Source: Scleroderma bovista (Eukaryota > Basidiomycota > Agaricomycetes > Boletales > Sclerodermataceae). From it: a DNA stretch of 21,007 nt. The stretch's first letter is position 1, and each line of letters starts with the position of its first letter. The notes beneath the pieces were generated by a model. The model made no database searches and was not told the DNA's origin. It saw only the letters and a program-made list of their open reading frames with translations. This document shows, piece by piece, positions 10,211-18,611 of the stretch. The DNA lies in contig JAYMGJ010000808.1 of assembly GCA_037178675.1 (NCBI GenBank), positions 1-21,007 of the forward strand. Direction: 5' to 3'. The translations under genes were made by a program, and so were the position numbers.

Positions 10211-10620
10211 GAAGTGTACAGAAAGTGTAGTAAAAGTGTACAAAAAGTGTAGTAAAAGTGTAGTAAAAAGTGTAGTGAAAGTGTAGTCACAAGTGTACAG
10301 AAAAGGGTAGTAAAAGTGTAGTCAAAGTGTGGTAAAGGTGTACAAAAAAGTGTAGTAAAAGTGTACAAAAGAGTGTAGTAAAAGTGTACAAAAAAAGTGT
10401 AGTAAAAGTGTAGTCAAAAGTGTAGTCAAAAGTGTAGTCAAAGTGTACAAAAAAGTGTAGTAAAAGTGTACAAAAAAGCGTAGTAAAAGTGTAGTCAAAG
10501 GGTATAAAGAAGTGTAGTAAAAAGTGTAGTAAAAATGTACAAAAAAGCGTAGTAAAAGTGTACTAAAAAAGTGTAGTTAAAGTGTACCAAAAAGTGTAGT
10601 CAAAAGTGTAGTAAAGGTGT
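10202..10620. repeat. inverted counterpart array (GTGTAGTAAAA / GTGTACAAAAAA)
   Basis: These are the same units as at 9299-10085 but in reverse-complement orientation, about half the length. If single-stranded, the two arms could fold into a hairpin of several hundred imperfect base pairs. Confidence 0.9.
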
Positions 10621-10666
10621 AGCAATAGTGTCAGTAGTTAGGAATTTACAGAGTTGTACAGAGTTG

Positions 10667-10732
10667 ATGGGTCTGTACACAAGTCATGTGGTCTGTAGTG
10701 TCTGTAGCCCAAAAGTGCTGTTTTGCTGATGA
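10667..10732. repeat. subterminal inverted repeat, right
   Basis: This is the reverse-complement partner of 8227-8292, 32 bases inside the right end of the insertion. It includes TTTGCTGATGA and GGTCTGTACA. Confidence 0.6.
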
Positions 10733-10764
10733 CTTGTAGTAGTCACTACAGGTATTACTCTAAT

Positions 10765-10856
10765 TCAGTAGCTTGAATATCTACTGAGGTCACTACAGCT
10801 CCTCCTTCTCCTTCCTTAGGCTAGACCTTCCCTGTGCAGACCACCACCTTCCTATA
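10765..10856 (+). repeat. 25-bp duplication (right copy) and Copia 5' LTR right segment
   Basis: Bases 10765-10789 repeat 8163-8187 exactly. The rest, to CCTTCCTATA at 10847-10856, is the end of the LTR directly before the PBS. The terminal CCTTC mirrors GAAGG at the LTR start, although the final bases are TA rather than the usual CA. Confidence 0.5.
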
Positions 10857-10870
10857 GGTTATGAGCCCTG
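10857..10870 (+). promoter_or_regulatory. primer binding site for the initiator tRNA-Met anticodon arm
   Basis: GGTTATGAGCCCTG is the exact complement of CAGGGCTCATAACC, the anticodon stem-loop of eukaryotic initiator tRNA-Met. Copia and Ty5 prime from a cleaved half of this tRNA rather than from its 3' CCA end, so this site identifies the element as Copia-type and fixes the LTR end. Confidence 0.8.
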
Positions 10871-10934
10871 GCTCTGCCTAGCCAGGAGGAAAGGAATACC
10901 AGGAGAAAAGGAACCCAGAGGTAAAACAAGTGAA

Positions 10935-11074
10935 ATGGTCAAAGTTCCTGCACTCGCAGAAGACAGACAAAATTGGAAAATTTACTGCGCAAAGTTACTT
11001 GAGTATGCAGCCACGCATTATTGTCTAGATGTGCTAGCTGGCAGACCGGGCGATGGAACAGACTATTGGCACGG
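10935..11074 (+). pseudogene. Copia gag-like gene, 5' fragment (interrupted by the chromovirus)
   Basis: The frame opens at ATG 10935 and runs 46 codons plus 2 bases into the chromovirus LTR. The frame is also open upstream of the ATG, so an earlier start is possible. It encodes VKVPALAEDRQNWKIYCAKL, then a LAGRPGDGTDYWHG end. The phrase KVPxLxEDxxNWxxYxxKLL is typical of the N-terminal Gag of basidiomycete Copia elements (UBN2-like gag-polypeptide). In that group this protein packages element RNA into particles. Expression would read from the LTR upstream. The insertion after codon position 2 of a Gly codon breaks the gene. Confidence 0.7.
11070..11074. repeat. target-site duplication CACGG, left
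   Basis: It is identical to 20774-20778 on the far side of the chromovirus. Five bases is the usual duplication for Ty3/gypsy integrases. Confidence 0.95.
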
Positions 11075-11739
11075 TGTCACGACCGCGTGACGCCTCGTGA
11101 CTCCGCAAGGCCTCTAGTCTGTTGTAAACTCAAGTCCGATCGTAATCGCACACCTCCGACGCTATGTATCCATCTCCGCTCTGACTATTGACGCTCCGTC
11201 TCCTTTTGGTATATAGTTCTGCGCCTATGCCTCCGGTTATCGTATGCTTCCGTTCCGTCTCTGTTCCTGTTTCCTTTGTTCCCGTTTTAGATTAGATATG
11301 ATTACTCATAGCTGTGATCCGTTGCGCTTATCACTGATCTCCGTTCCGTGTATGTTACTCATCCGTTTGTCATCCGCAGACTCTTACCTACGTCTCCGCT
11401 ATGTTTCCCTCCGCTTCTCGGTTACTGTACATTCCCGATGTAAAGTATAAGTACTCCGCACGCTGAGGGGATTGTCCCTCAGTTCGAATATCAGCTTGAA
11501 TACCTCCTGCGAACTCTCCTCTGTTCTCCTCTGCCTTCTGGCAACTCCGACCTTCGTCAGACCTCCGTCTCTCTGTCCCTTAGTCCTCCGAAATACGAGG
11601 ACGCAGGTATCGCAAGGGCGCAGCACATACGCTGAAGCCAAGTCTTCAAACCCTTCCGCATCTCCTCCGCCTGTCGTCGACAACCCTTCATACTTAACTC
11701 CGCTTGCGTCGGAGTTCGTCGGAGGAAACGGTTCTGACA
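11075..11739 (+). repeat. chromovirus 5' LTR (665 bp)
   Basis: It starts TGTCACGACC and ends TTCTGACA, with the short terminal inversion TGTCA/TGACA. By hand alignment it matches 20109-20773 without gaps and differs at 10 positions (about 98.5 % identity), all transitions. It contains about 22 TCCG tetranucleotides on the plus strand. Confidence 0.95.
11210..11216 (+). promoter_or_regulatory. candidate TATA box in the LTR
   Basis: TATATAG is followed by a CT-rich tract that suits fungal transcription starts. It is conserved in the 3' LTR at 20244-20250. This is a prediction from sequence only. Confidence 0.45.
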
Positions 11740-11785
11740 GTATATTCGAACTCACTCTTGCACACCTGCTAATTACTTCTCAACC
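11740..11785 (+). other. leader between 5' LTR and gag; no standard PBS
   Basis: The leader begins GTATATTCGAACTCACTC and lacks the TGG that would pair with a tRNA CCA end. ATTCGAAC resembles the complement of a tRNA T-loop, but the flanking bases do not form a T-stem. The gag ATG context is CAACCATGA. Confidence 0.5.
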
Positions 11786-13147
11786 ATGACTAGTCGATCA
11801 ATAATCACTACCCGTGCTCAGTCTCGTGCGCTCGAAGAGCGCCAAGTGGCGCTCAATGCGCCCCCTACTTCCTGCAACGATTTGGTCGAAGAAGGAGAGT
11901 TCCTCTCCTTCTTCAATCGCAATACTCCGCCTGGGGGCCCCGCCCCCGACCCAACTACTCCGACCCCTGCTGCCCGCCGCCCCAACAACTCTGGAGTTTA
12001 CTCCACACGTCGTTTTGACAACATCTTGGACATCTACGGTGACGGCTACCCTGGTAATGATGGCGGTGATGGCGGAGGTAGTAACCCGCCGTCCCCCAAC
12101 CCGCCAGACATCCCGCTACCAGACTCCCCTACCCCTTCCGCTTCAACTCCGACCCCGGACCCATTGCTGCTGTTTGCACAAGCGGTCCAAGCACTGACCA
12201 AGGTCGCTATGGCATCTGCCGACCACGACTCCTCTTCTGGTTGCACCAAAGTCCGCGAACCTGACACATTCGACGGAACCGATCCGCGCAAACTCTGCGC
12301 TTTCCTTGTTCAGTGCGAACTGAACTTTCAGGATCGCCCCAAGGCTTTCGCCTCCGACCGCGCAAGGGTCGCCTTCGCGCAGTCTTACCTAAAGGGCATG
12401 GCCCTTGAGTGGTTCGAACTGGACCTACTCAACTCCGCCAACCCACGCGCCTGTCTGCTATGGATGGACAACTACGCCCAGTTCGTCTCCGAACTGAAGT
12501 CCAACTTCGGCCCGCACGATCCCGTCGGAGACGCCGAACATCAGTTGGACAACCTGTCCATGAAAGAAGGACAAAAGATCAACAAGTACGTGGTTGAGTT
12601 CAACCGCCTCACTGGCCAAGTCCGCGGCTACGGCGATGGCGCCCTCCACCACATTTTCTACAGCGGTCTCCCCGACCGCATCAAGGACGAAATCTCTCGC
12701 GTTGGCAAGCCCCGCACCCTTGATGGTTATCGCACTCTCGCGCAGACCATCGACGCCAGGTACTGGGAGCGCAAATCTGAAGTTGCGCGCCAAAGCAAGA
12801 CCTCCACCTCCTCATCGTCCAACTCCGCCTCCAAAGGCACCTCCTCCGCCTCGTCCGACTCCAAGGGTAAAACCAAGGAGAAGGACAACAAGAACAAGAG
12901 CTCCGACAAGTCGAAGAGCTCCTCCGGCGCCAAACCCGCCTCCTCCGAAACCCCTGCCCATCTTGGAAAGGATGGCAAGTTGACCGAGGAAGAGTGCCAG
13001 CGGCGCATCAAGGACAAGCTCTGCATGTTCTGCGGACAGCCAGGCCACATGGCCAGGGACTGTCCAAAGTCCACCTCCAAGAGCTCTAAGGCCAAGGCCC
13101 ATGCTGCCAAGGCCGTGACTCCCGCTGCTGCGGAGTCAAAAAATTAG
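11786..13147 (+). CDS. gag: Gag polyprotein, 453 aa
   Basis: Gag is the structural protein that forms the cytoplasmic particle and packages element RNA. Residues about 40-130 are Pro/Asp/Gly rich and disordered. A Retrotrans_gag-type helical capsid domain spans about 165-335 (DPRKLCAFLVQCELNF, then ALEWFELDLL and MKEGQKINKYVVEFNRLTGQ). A Ser/Lys-rich basic linker follows, and a single CCHC zinc knuckle, CMFCGQPGHMARDC (C-x2-C-x4-H-x4-C), sits at residues 413-426 (13022-13063). The stop TAG at 13145 directly follows a slippery heptamer, so a fraction of ribosomes would pass into the -1 pol frame. The start is the first ATG after the LTR, 46 bases downstream. No break was seen in the frame. Confidence 0.93.
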   Translation: MTSRSIITTRAQSRALEERQVALNAPPTSCNDLVEEGEFLSFFNRNTPPGGPAPDPTTPTPAARRPNNSGVYSTRRFDNILDIYGDGYPGNDGGDGGGSNPPSPNPPDIPLPDSPTPSASTPTPDPLLLFAQAVQALTKVAMASADHDSSSGCTKVREPDTFDGTDPRKLCAFLVQCELNFQDRPKAFASDRARVAFAQSYLKGMALEWFELDLLNSANPRACLLWMDNYAQFVSELKSNFGPHDPVGDAEHQLDNLSMKEGQKINKYVVEFNRLTGQVRGYGDGALHHIFYSGLPDRIKDEISRVGKPRTLDGYRTLAQTIDARYWERKSEVARQSKTSTSSSSNSASKGTSSASSDSKGKTKEKDNKNKSSDKSKSSSGAKPASSETPAHLGKDGKLTEEECQRRIKDKLCMFCGQPGHMARDCPKSTSKSSKAKAHAAKAVTPAAAESKN

Positions 13148-13202
13148 ACAGCAGCTCCCAGAACTCCGCACAAGCTGGGGGTTGCGTTGACTCCGACTGT
13201 GC
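13138..13202 (+). promoter_or_regulatory. programmed -1 ribosomal frameshift signal, gag-pol junction
   Basis: The slippery heptamer A AAA AAT (13138-13144) fits X XXY YYZ in the gag frame and is followed at once by the gag stop TAG. After a 6-nt spacer (13145-13150) comes an 11-bp stem with two G-U pairs: GCAGCTCCCAG (13151-13161) with CTGGGGGTTGC (13175-13185), enclosing a 13-nt loop. Loop bases GCACA (13168-13172) can pair with TGTGC (13198-13202), which would make an H-type pseudoknot. A -1 slip joins gag exactly to the open pol frame, whose first new codon is TTA at 13144. Confidence 0.82.
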
Positions 13203-16200
13203 ACCTACAGAGTTACGCCTCAACGCGTCCGCTCTCTCCGATCCCAACTCCCTTATGCCCTCCGTCACGATTACGTCCACTGTCGTTATTCCTCCTGTTT
13301 CCGCTCTCATTGACTCTGGCTCTAGCCACTGTTTCATAGATAGCAAATTTGTTAATAAACACTCTCTTGAAACCTACGCAATCACTCCGCTTGAACTCCG
13401 CCTCCTAGACGGTTCTACGAGCACCTTCATTACCAAAGCCATCAAACTCGACATTCAGTTCTCCACAGGCGAAGTCAACTCCAAAACTTTCTACGTAACT
13501 CCGCTGGATTCCTCCTGCGTGCTGGTCCTTGGACACAGCTGACTCACCCACTACAATCCGTTGATTGACTGGGTCTTGGGCCACATCAAATTCTGTAAAG
13601 GCACACTGCGAATGCCCGCATCCCCGGTACCTCCTTCTGTCGAGTCCGCCTCTGCGACTGCCTCCATGGCTCCGCCACCTGAGGACTCATCTCCGCCCTC
13701 TGACTCCGACTCGCCTCAGTTGACCGCTCCCTACGTTTCGCTGATAGGCGCTGCTGCATTCGCGCGCGCTTGCAAACTCATGGGATCTACCAACTTCACG
13801 TTGTACATCCGCCCAGAAGACGCGAAGCTCCGCTCAGCCTCCGCTGCCACTCCTGTCGATTCTCCCAATCTCTCCGCTGTGCCAGAAGTCTACCATGACT
13901 TCGCTGACGTCTTCAGCAAGGCAAAAGCTACCACGCTCACTCCACATCGCAAGTATGATCTCCGAATCGATTTGGAGGAAGGCGCAAGTCCTCCACTGGG
14001 TACTGTGTACTCCCTTTCACAGACTGAATTAGGGGCGCTCCGCACATTCATCGACGAGCACCTCTCCTACGGCTTCATTCAACAGTCGACCTCCGCTCAT
14101 GGAGCTCCTGTCCTGTTCGTATGTAAAAAGGATGGATCACTCCGCCTCTGCGTCGATTACCGAGGACTGAACAAAATATCAAAGAAAGACCGCTACCCAC
14201 TCCCTCTCATCTCCGACCTCCTCGATTCCCCCAGCAAGGCAAAGATCTACTCAAAGATCGATCTCCGCCATGCGTATCACTTGGTCCGCATCGCTGAAGG
14301 GGATGAATGGAAGACCGCGTTTCGCACGCGGTATGGTTCCTTCGAGTGGAATGTCATGCCTTTCGGCTTGACCAATGCTCCCGTGGCTTTCCAGCGATTT
14401 GTTAACAGCATTCTCTCTGATATGCTTGATGTCTGTGTCGTCGTCTACCTAGACGACATCCTTATCTACTCCGAAGACATTGAATCGCATCAAAAGCATG
14501 TCTGCGAAGTCCTCCGACGCCTCCGCAAGCATAATCTCTTTGCTAAACCGGAAAAATGCGAATTCCATACCACCTCCACCAAATACCTGGGCTTCTGCCT
14601 CTCCCCCGATGGCCTTTCCATGTCCGCCGACAAAGTCAAAGCCATCTCTGACTGGCCAGAACCCCGCAAGGTGAAGGACATCCAGTCCTTCCTCGGTTTT
14701 GCGAACTTCTACCGTTGTTTCATCTTCAACTACTCTGACATCGTCGTACCTCTCACGCGGCTTACCCGCAAAAACATTCCTTGGAATTTTGGTGAGGACT
14801 GTCGCTCCGCCTTTAACCTCCTGAAGAAGGCCTTCACCTCCGCTCCTATCCTTACCCACTGGGTCCCTGACGCTCCGCTGACTGTGGAGACCGATGCTTC
14901 GGACTACGCCATTGCTGGAATCCTTTCCATCACTGGCTCCGACGAGGTCCTTCATCCTGTCGCATACTATTCGCGGACTCTGTCCGCCCCTGAGCTCAAC
15001 TATGACACCCATGACAAGGAGCTTTTGGCCATCTTCGAGGCCTTCAAGCACTGGCGACACTACCTTGAGGGCTCCGCCACTCCGGTCGACGTGGTCACTG
15101 ACCACAAGAATTTGGAGTATTTCTCCAGCTCCAAGGTCTTGACTCGGCGTCAAGCCCGCTGGTCGGAGTATCTCTCCCAGTTCAACCTCGCCATCCGCTT
15201 CCGCCCTGGACGCCTCGGAGCTAAACCCGATGCCCTCACTCGACGCTGGGACGTCTACCCAAAAGAGGGCGATAGGGACTACGCTCGGGTCAACCCACAC
15301 AACCTCCGACCCATGTTCACCCAAAAACAACTCGCGTCCTCCCTTAGGGCAACCATTCTCCTCACTCCGGCAATCCGCGCTGCCATCCTCGTTGACGTGG
15401 AACAACTCCACAAAGACATCCTCGCAGCTCTCCCCTCTGATCCCGTCGCGCTCAGTCCCAAGTCCAACTCATCCAATTCTCGGTGGTCAATGGACTCCGC
15501 TGGCTTGCTCCGCCTTGATGATAGGATCTACGTGCTGGACACCAACGACCTCCGCCTCAGAGTCCTCCGCTACAAGCACGACCATCCGCTCTCCGGCCAC
15601 TTCGGCCAGAACCGCACTTTGGAACTAGTCTGCCAGGAATATACCTGGCCAGGTGTCCGCACCTTTGTAAAAGACTACGTAAGTTCCTGCACATCCTGCG
15701 GACGTGCTAAGGTCCCTAGGCACAGACCCTACGGCCTACTAAAACAACTCCCGATCCCCGCTCGCCCATGGCATTCCATATCCATGGACTTCATCGAGCA
15801 ACTACCTTCTTCGGATGGATTCACCTCCATCCTAGTCGTCGTGGACCGCCTCTCGAAGCAAGGAATATTCATTCCGACCTACGACACCATCACTTCCCCT
15901 GATCTTGCCAAGCTCTTCGTCGCGCATGTGTTTTCCAAACACGGAGTACCCACCCATGTCACCTCCGACAGAGGTTCGGAGTTCGTCTCTCACTTCTTCC
16001 GATCACTCGGAAAAGCACTCGGAATGACCTTACATTTCACCTCTGGCTATCACCCAGAAGGAGATGGTCAAACCGAGCGGACAAACCAAACACTCGAGCA
16101 GTACCTCCGAATCTACTGCAATTATCAACAAGACAACTGGGCCGAACTCCTCCCACTTGCGGAGTTCGCGTTTAATAACTCCCCTAGCGCAACCACTGGT

Positions 16201-16866
16201 GTCTCGCCCTTCTTCACTAATAAAGGCTACCACCCCGACATCGCAGTCAACTCCGACTTGGGCCTCAGTTCTTCCCGCGCTCAAGAATATACCTCCGACC
16301 TCAAAGAACTCCATGAGTTCCTCCGCTCTGAGATGGCCCTTGCGCAACAGCGCTACCAAGGCCCCGCAGATGCGAAAAGATCAACTCCGCCGGATTTCAA
16401 GATAGGTGATCAAGTCTATGTGAAAGCAAAGTATTTCAGGTCTACACGCCCATCCAAGAAGCTCTCCGACAAGAATTTCGGACCCTTCGAAATAATAGCC
16501 AAACCTGGATCGCTCTCCTTCACGCTCCGACTCCCCGACACCATGAAGTCCGTGCACCCAGTATTCCACGTGTCTGAACTTGAGACCTCCCACCAAAGCA
16601 GTATTCCCAATCGCGTCCAATCTCCACCACCTCCGATCAAAGTTGACGGAGAAATCGAATACGAAGTCGAAGAAATCCTAGACTTCAAGATCGACCGCAG
16701 AAGACGCCACTGCCAACTCCTCTACTTAGTCCGCTGGGCTGGCTACGCCGGTACAGATGAAGAAACATCGTGGCTCCTTGCCACTGAGCTCGACCATGCA
16801 TCGGAGCTCGTCGAAGATTTCCATCACAAGTACCCAGGCAAACCTGGTCCGCACAAGTCTGCCTAA
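13144..16866 (+). pseudogene. pol: Pol polyprotein (PR-RT-RNase H-IN-chromodomain) with one in-frame TGA
   Basis: Pol is in the -1 frame relative to gag and open from 13144. The protease has a DSG triad at 13312-13320 (LIDSGSSHCFID). The frame is then broken by TGA at 13540-13542 and reopens in the same frame at once. RT carries MPFGLTNAP and the catalytic YLDD at 14446-14457. RNase H has TDASDYAIAG at about 14890, with DKELLA and VTDHKNL after it. Integrase has an HHCC finger ending C-TSC, then the D,D(35)E catalytic residues at Asp 15787, Asp 15967 and Glu 16075. A GPF-type module (FGPFEI) and a chromodomain (LYLVRWAGY, W of TSW) finish it; chromodomains steer integration to marked chromatin. 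The stop sits at a position that is normally Trp in this family, one transition away from TGG. UGA followed by C is a leaky context, so readthrough cannot be excluded. Otherwise all key residues are present. Confidence 0.9.
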
Positions 16867-16983
16867 ATCATCCTGCCACCTCCGAACTCACTCCGATATC
16901 TTACAAATCCGCAAAAATACTCCATTCAAATAACAAAAACGGTAGTACAAAAGTAAAAAAAAAATATATATGCAGTTAGTCCA
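16867..16983. other. spacer between convergent pol and opposite-strand gene
   Basis: 117 bases separate the pol stop from the stop of the opposite-strand gene. The spacer is AT-rich with a 10-bp A-run at about 16956-16965, and could hold termination signals for both strands. Nothing else was recognised. Confidence 0.5.
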
Positions 16984-17273
16984 TCAGTCATCCTCTCCCT
17001 CCGCGTCAGCCATACCATCTTCATCGTCCGCCTCCACTCCCTTCTCGACCTCGGTCGCCTTCGCCGCCTCCAACTCCCTCCGTGTCGACCCTGTCGACGA
17101 CCCTTGGACAAAGGGCGCCCGCACCAACGTGCCAAGGCGCCACATGTCCTCCGCCCGCTGTTGCTCGATCTCCAATCGAGCCCTCTCCATCTCCACCCTC
17201 TCGTCCTCCCTCGCCGACCGCCTCCTTTCGAGCGCCAAGCACTCTCGCTCGATCTCGAGCCTCTCGATCTCCC

Positions 17274-17277
17274 GCGC
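17274..17277. repeat. target-site duplication GCGC, left
   Basis: It matches 18929-18932 directly after the other LTR. Removing one copy with the insert restores the opposite-strand reading frame, which supports a 4-bp duplication. Confidence 0.75.
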
Positions 17278-17560
17278 TGTAGAGACAGTCCTGTCTCTGG
17301 GTGTGTAGATTGGTAGTACTGATACTGGACTCTTACCTTAGCTATGTAGGCTTGTACTTAGCTTACTAAGCAAAAAAAAAAAGATCCTTCTCTTCAGTGT
17401 ATATCTTTGAGCTCAGTCTTGGAGTGACTGAACCACCCTTCCACTCTCTAGTTTCTTAGTCTCCTTAGTCCTTGGGAGCCTTGCCAGACCTCCAGAAGTC
17501 CCTGGGTCAAATGCACCTCATCTGAGGGAGCAGCCACCCAAACACATTGTTATCTTTTCA
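17278..17560. repeat. TRIM-like element, left LTR (283 bp)
   Basis: It starts TGTAGAGACAG and ends ATCTTTTCA. A perfect 8-bp hairpin, AGAGACAG/CTGTCTCT with a 2-nt loop, lies at 17281-17298. It differs from the right LTR by about 4 substitutions and the A-run region. Confidence 0.88.
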
Positions 17561-18611
17561 ACTGGAGCCCACCGCGAGGGATTTCTGTGTCTTGGCACTC
17601 CCTACCCTGTCCCTAGATCCCTCTTAACCAACTACAGTCACTCCTTAGCAGTTTCCCATCTTTTTCCCATCTTTTTCAGCATCATCTCCTCCTCCCCCCC
17701 TCGAGTTTGGCGCATATCTCGCTCCCTTTTGCGCCGGATCTTTCGCTTTTCTGGAATCAAGATCTACTCGTCGAGGGCTTTCTAACGGTGCCTGGGTCGT
17801 CGCGATTGGGTCAGCGGTTGCGGAGATTTTCGCATTTTCGCATTTGGGTGGAGTTTGGGACTGATAGGTCGATATCTCGGGATCTAAGGCTCGTCCTGCT
17901 TCGTCCTTTCGTGTCCTAACCCCTCTGTACTATGGCAACACCATCCTATCACGCCGTGTCCATCCGTCCAGCCGTTCCCTCGCTATGCTGCGCTTCTCTT
18001 CCTCCCCCCCTCTTTCTGAGATTCGTCCATTCTGCCTCTGTTTCTCGACCGGCCCTTTCGTCCTTTTAGTCTCTAGTTCTCTCGATCTCATCGATTTCGT
18101 ATACGCTTTTACATCGCACGTTTCCCTTGCCGTTCCGGAGATATTCGCATTTTGGAGTCCAGAGAGGAGGGAGAATGATCCGCATCTATGTCGACGGTTT
18201 CTGCGCTGGTCCCTTATCGCTTCTAGGGCCAAGTACTACTCGATGAGGGCTTTCTAACGCCACCTTGATCGCCCAAATCGCCCCAGCCGTTCCGGAGATA
18301 TCCTCAATTCTTCGCCCTTGTCCTCCTCCCCCTCCGCTTTTTGCCTTTTTTAGGTGCTCTCTCCTATCCTCCTGCCTCAGGACTGCTTCTCCTGCCATTC
18401 CCCATCCTTGTTAGTCAACCTCTTGCCGTCCTTAGGTCTGGGGACCACTCTGATGACGTGCGGAGTGTTCGTGTTCCCAGGGTTATGTGAGTCTGTGCGT
18501 TTTTGATGGACTGTTTGGTGTTTTGGAAGGTTTAGTGGGTCTTTGGTTGTGGTTTGGTGTGGTTGGTGAGTGCCTGACTGGGGACAGTCAGTGTTTCAAG
18601 TGCCTGGGAGG
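17561..18611. other. interior of the TRIM-like element, non-coding
   Basis: There is no TE domain in any frame. Two diverged copies of one block occur, at about 17758-17835 and 18230-18305; both contain CTACTCG.YGAGGGCTTTCTAACG and later CGGAGAT. A 7-bp perfect hairpin CTGACTG-GGGA-CAGTCAG sits at 18574-18591, just before the right LTR. Confidence 0.6.

Larger units (their letters stand above)
8188..10764. mobile_element. foldback-like, non-coding insertion in the Copia LTR (2,577 bp)
   Basis: The block is flanked by a 25-bp perfect duplication. It carries 66-bp imperfect subterminal inverted repeats (8227-8292 and 10667-10732). Inside are three kinds of tandem arrays and a very large inverted array: TTTTACTACAC-type on the left, GTGTAGTAAAA-type on the right. 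Long inverted repeats built from short tandem units are the hallmark of foldback elements such as Drosophila FB. No transposase, integrase or RT is seen; the long frames across the arrays are translations of the repeat. Base composition is far more AT-rich than both flanks. A 25-bp duplication is long for a DNA transposon, so a repair-mediated insertion is an alternative. Confidence 0.5.

Noticed and set aside
9299..10620. Telomere or subtelomere repeat
   Set aside because: No TTAGGG-type unit, and the array is inverted and bounded by a duplication inside an LTR.
8188..10768. GTAAGC...CTAATTCAG reads like a 2.6-kb intron
   Set aside because: Other introns here are mostly 43-70 bp, the flanks are non-coding LTR, and a perfect 25-bp duplication explains the block better.
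11740..11760. tRNA T-arm-like PBS for the chromovirus
   Set aside because: Only the T-loop complement ATTCGAAC matches; the flanks cannot form a T-stem and there is no CCA complement.
14449..15411. 320-codon minus-strand frame opposite RT/RNase H
   Set aside because: It lies fully antisense to conserved pol motifs and is explained by codon bias of the plus-strand gene; no domain seen.
17563..17582. tRNA-primed PBS of the TRIM-like element
   Set aside because: TGGAGCCCACC has the right position, but the following bases do not match a normal T-arm, so no tRNA was assigned.
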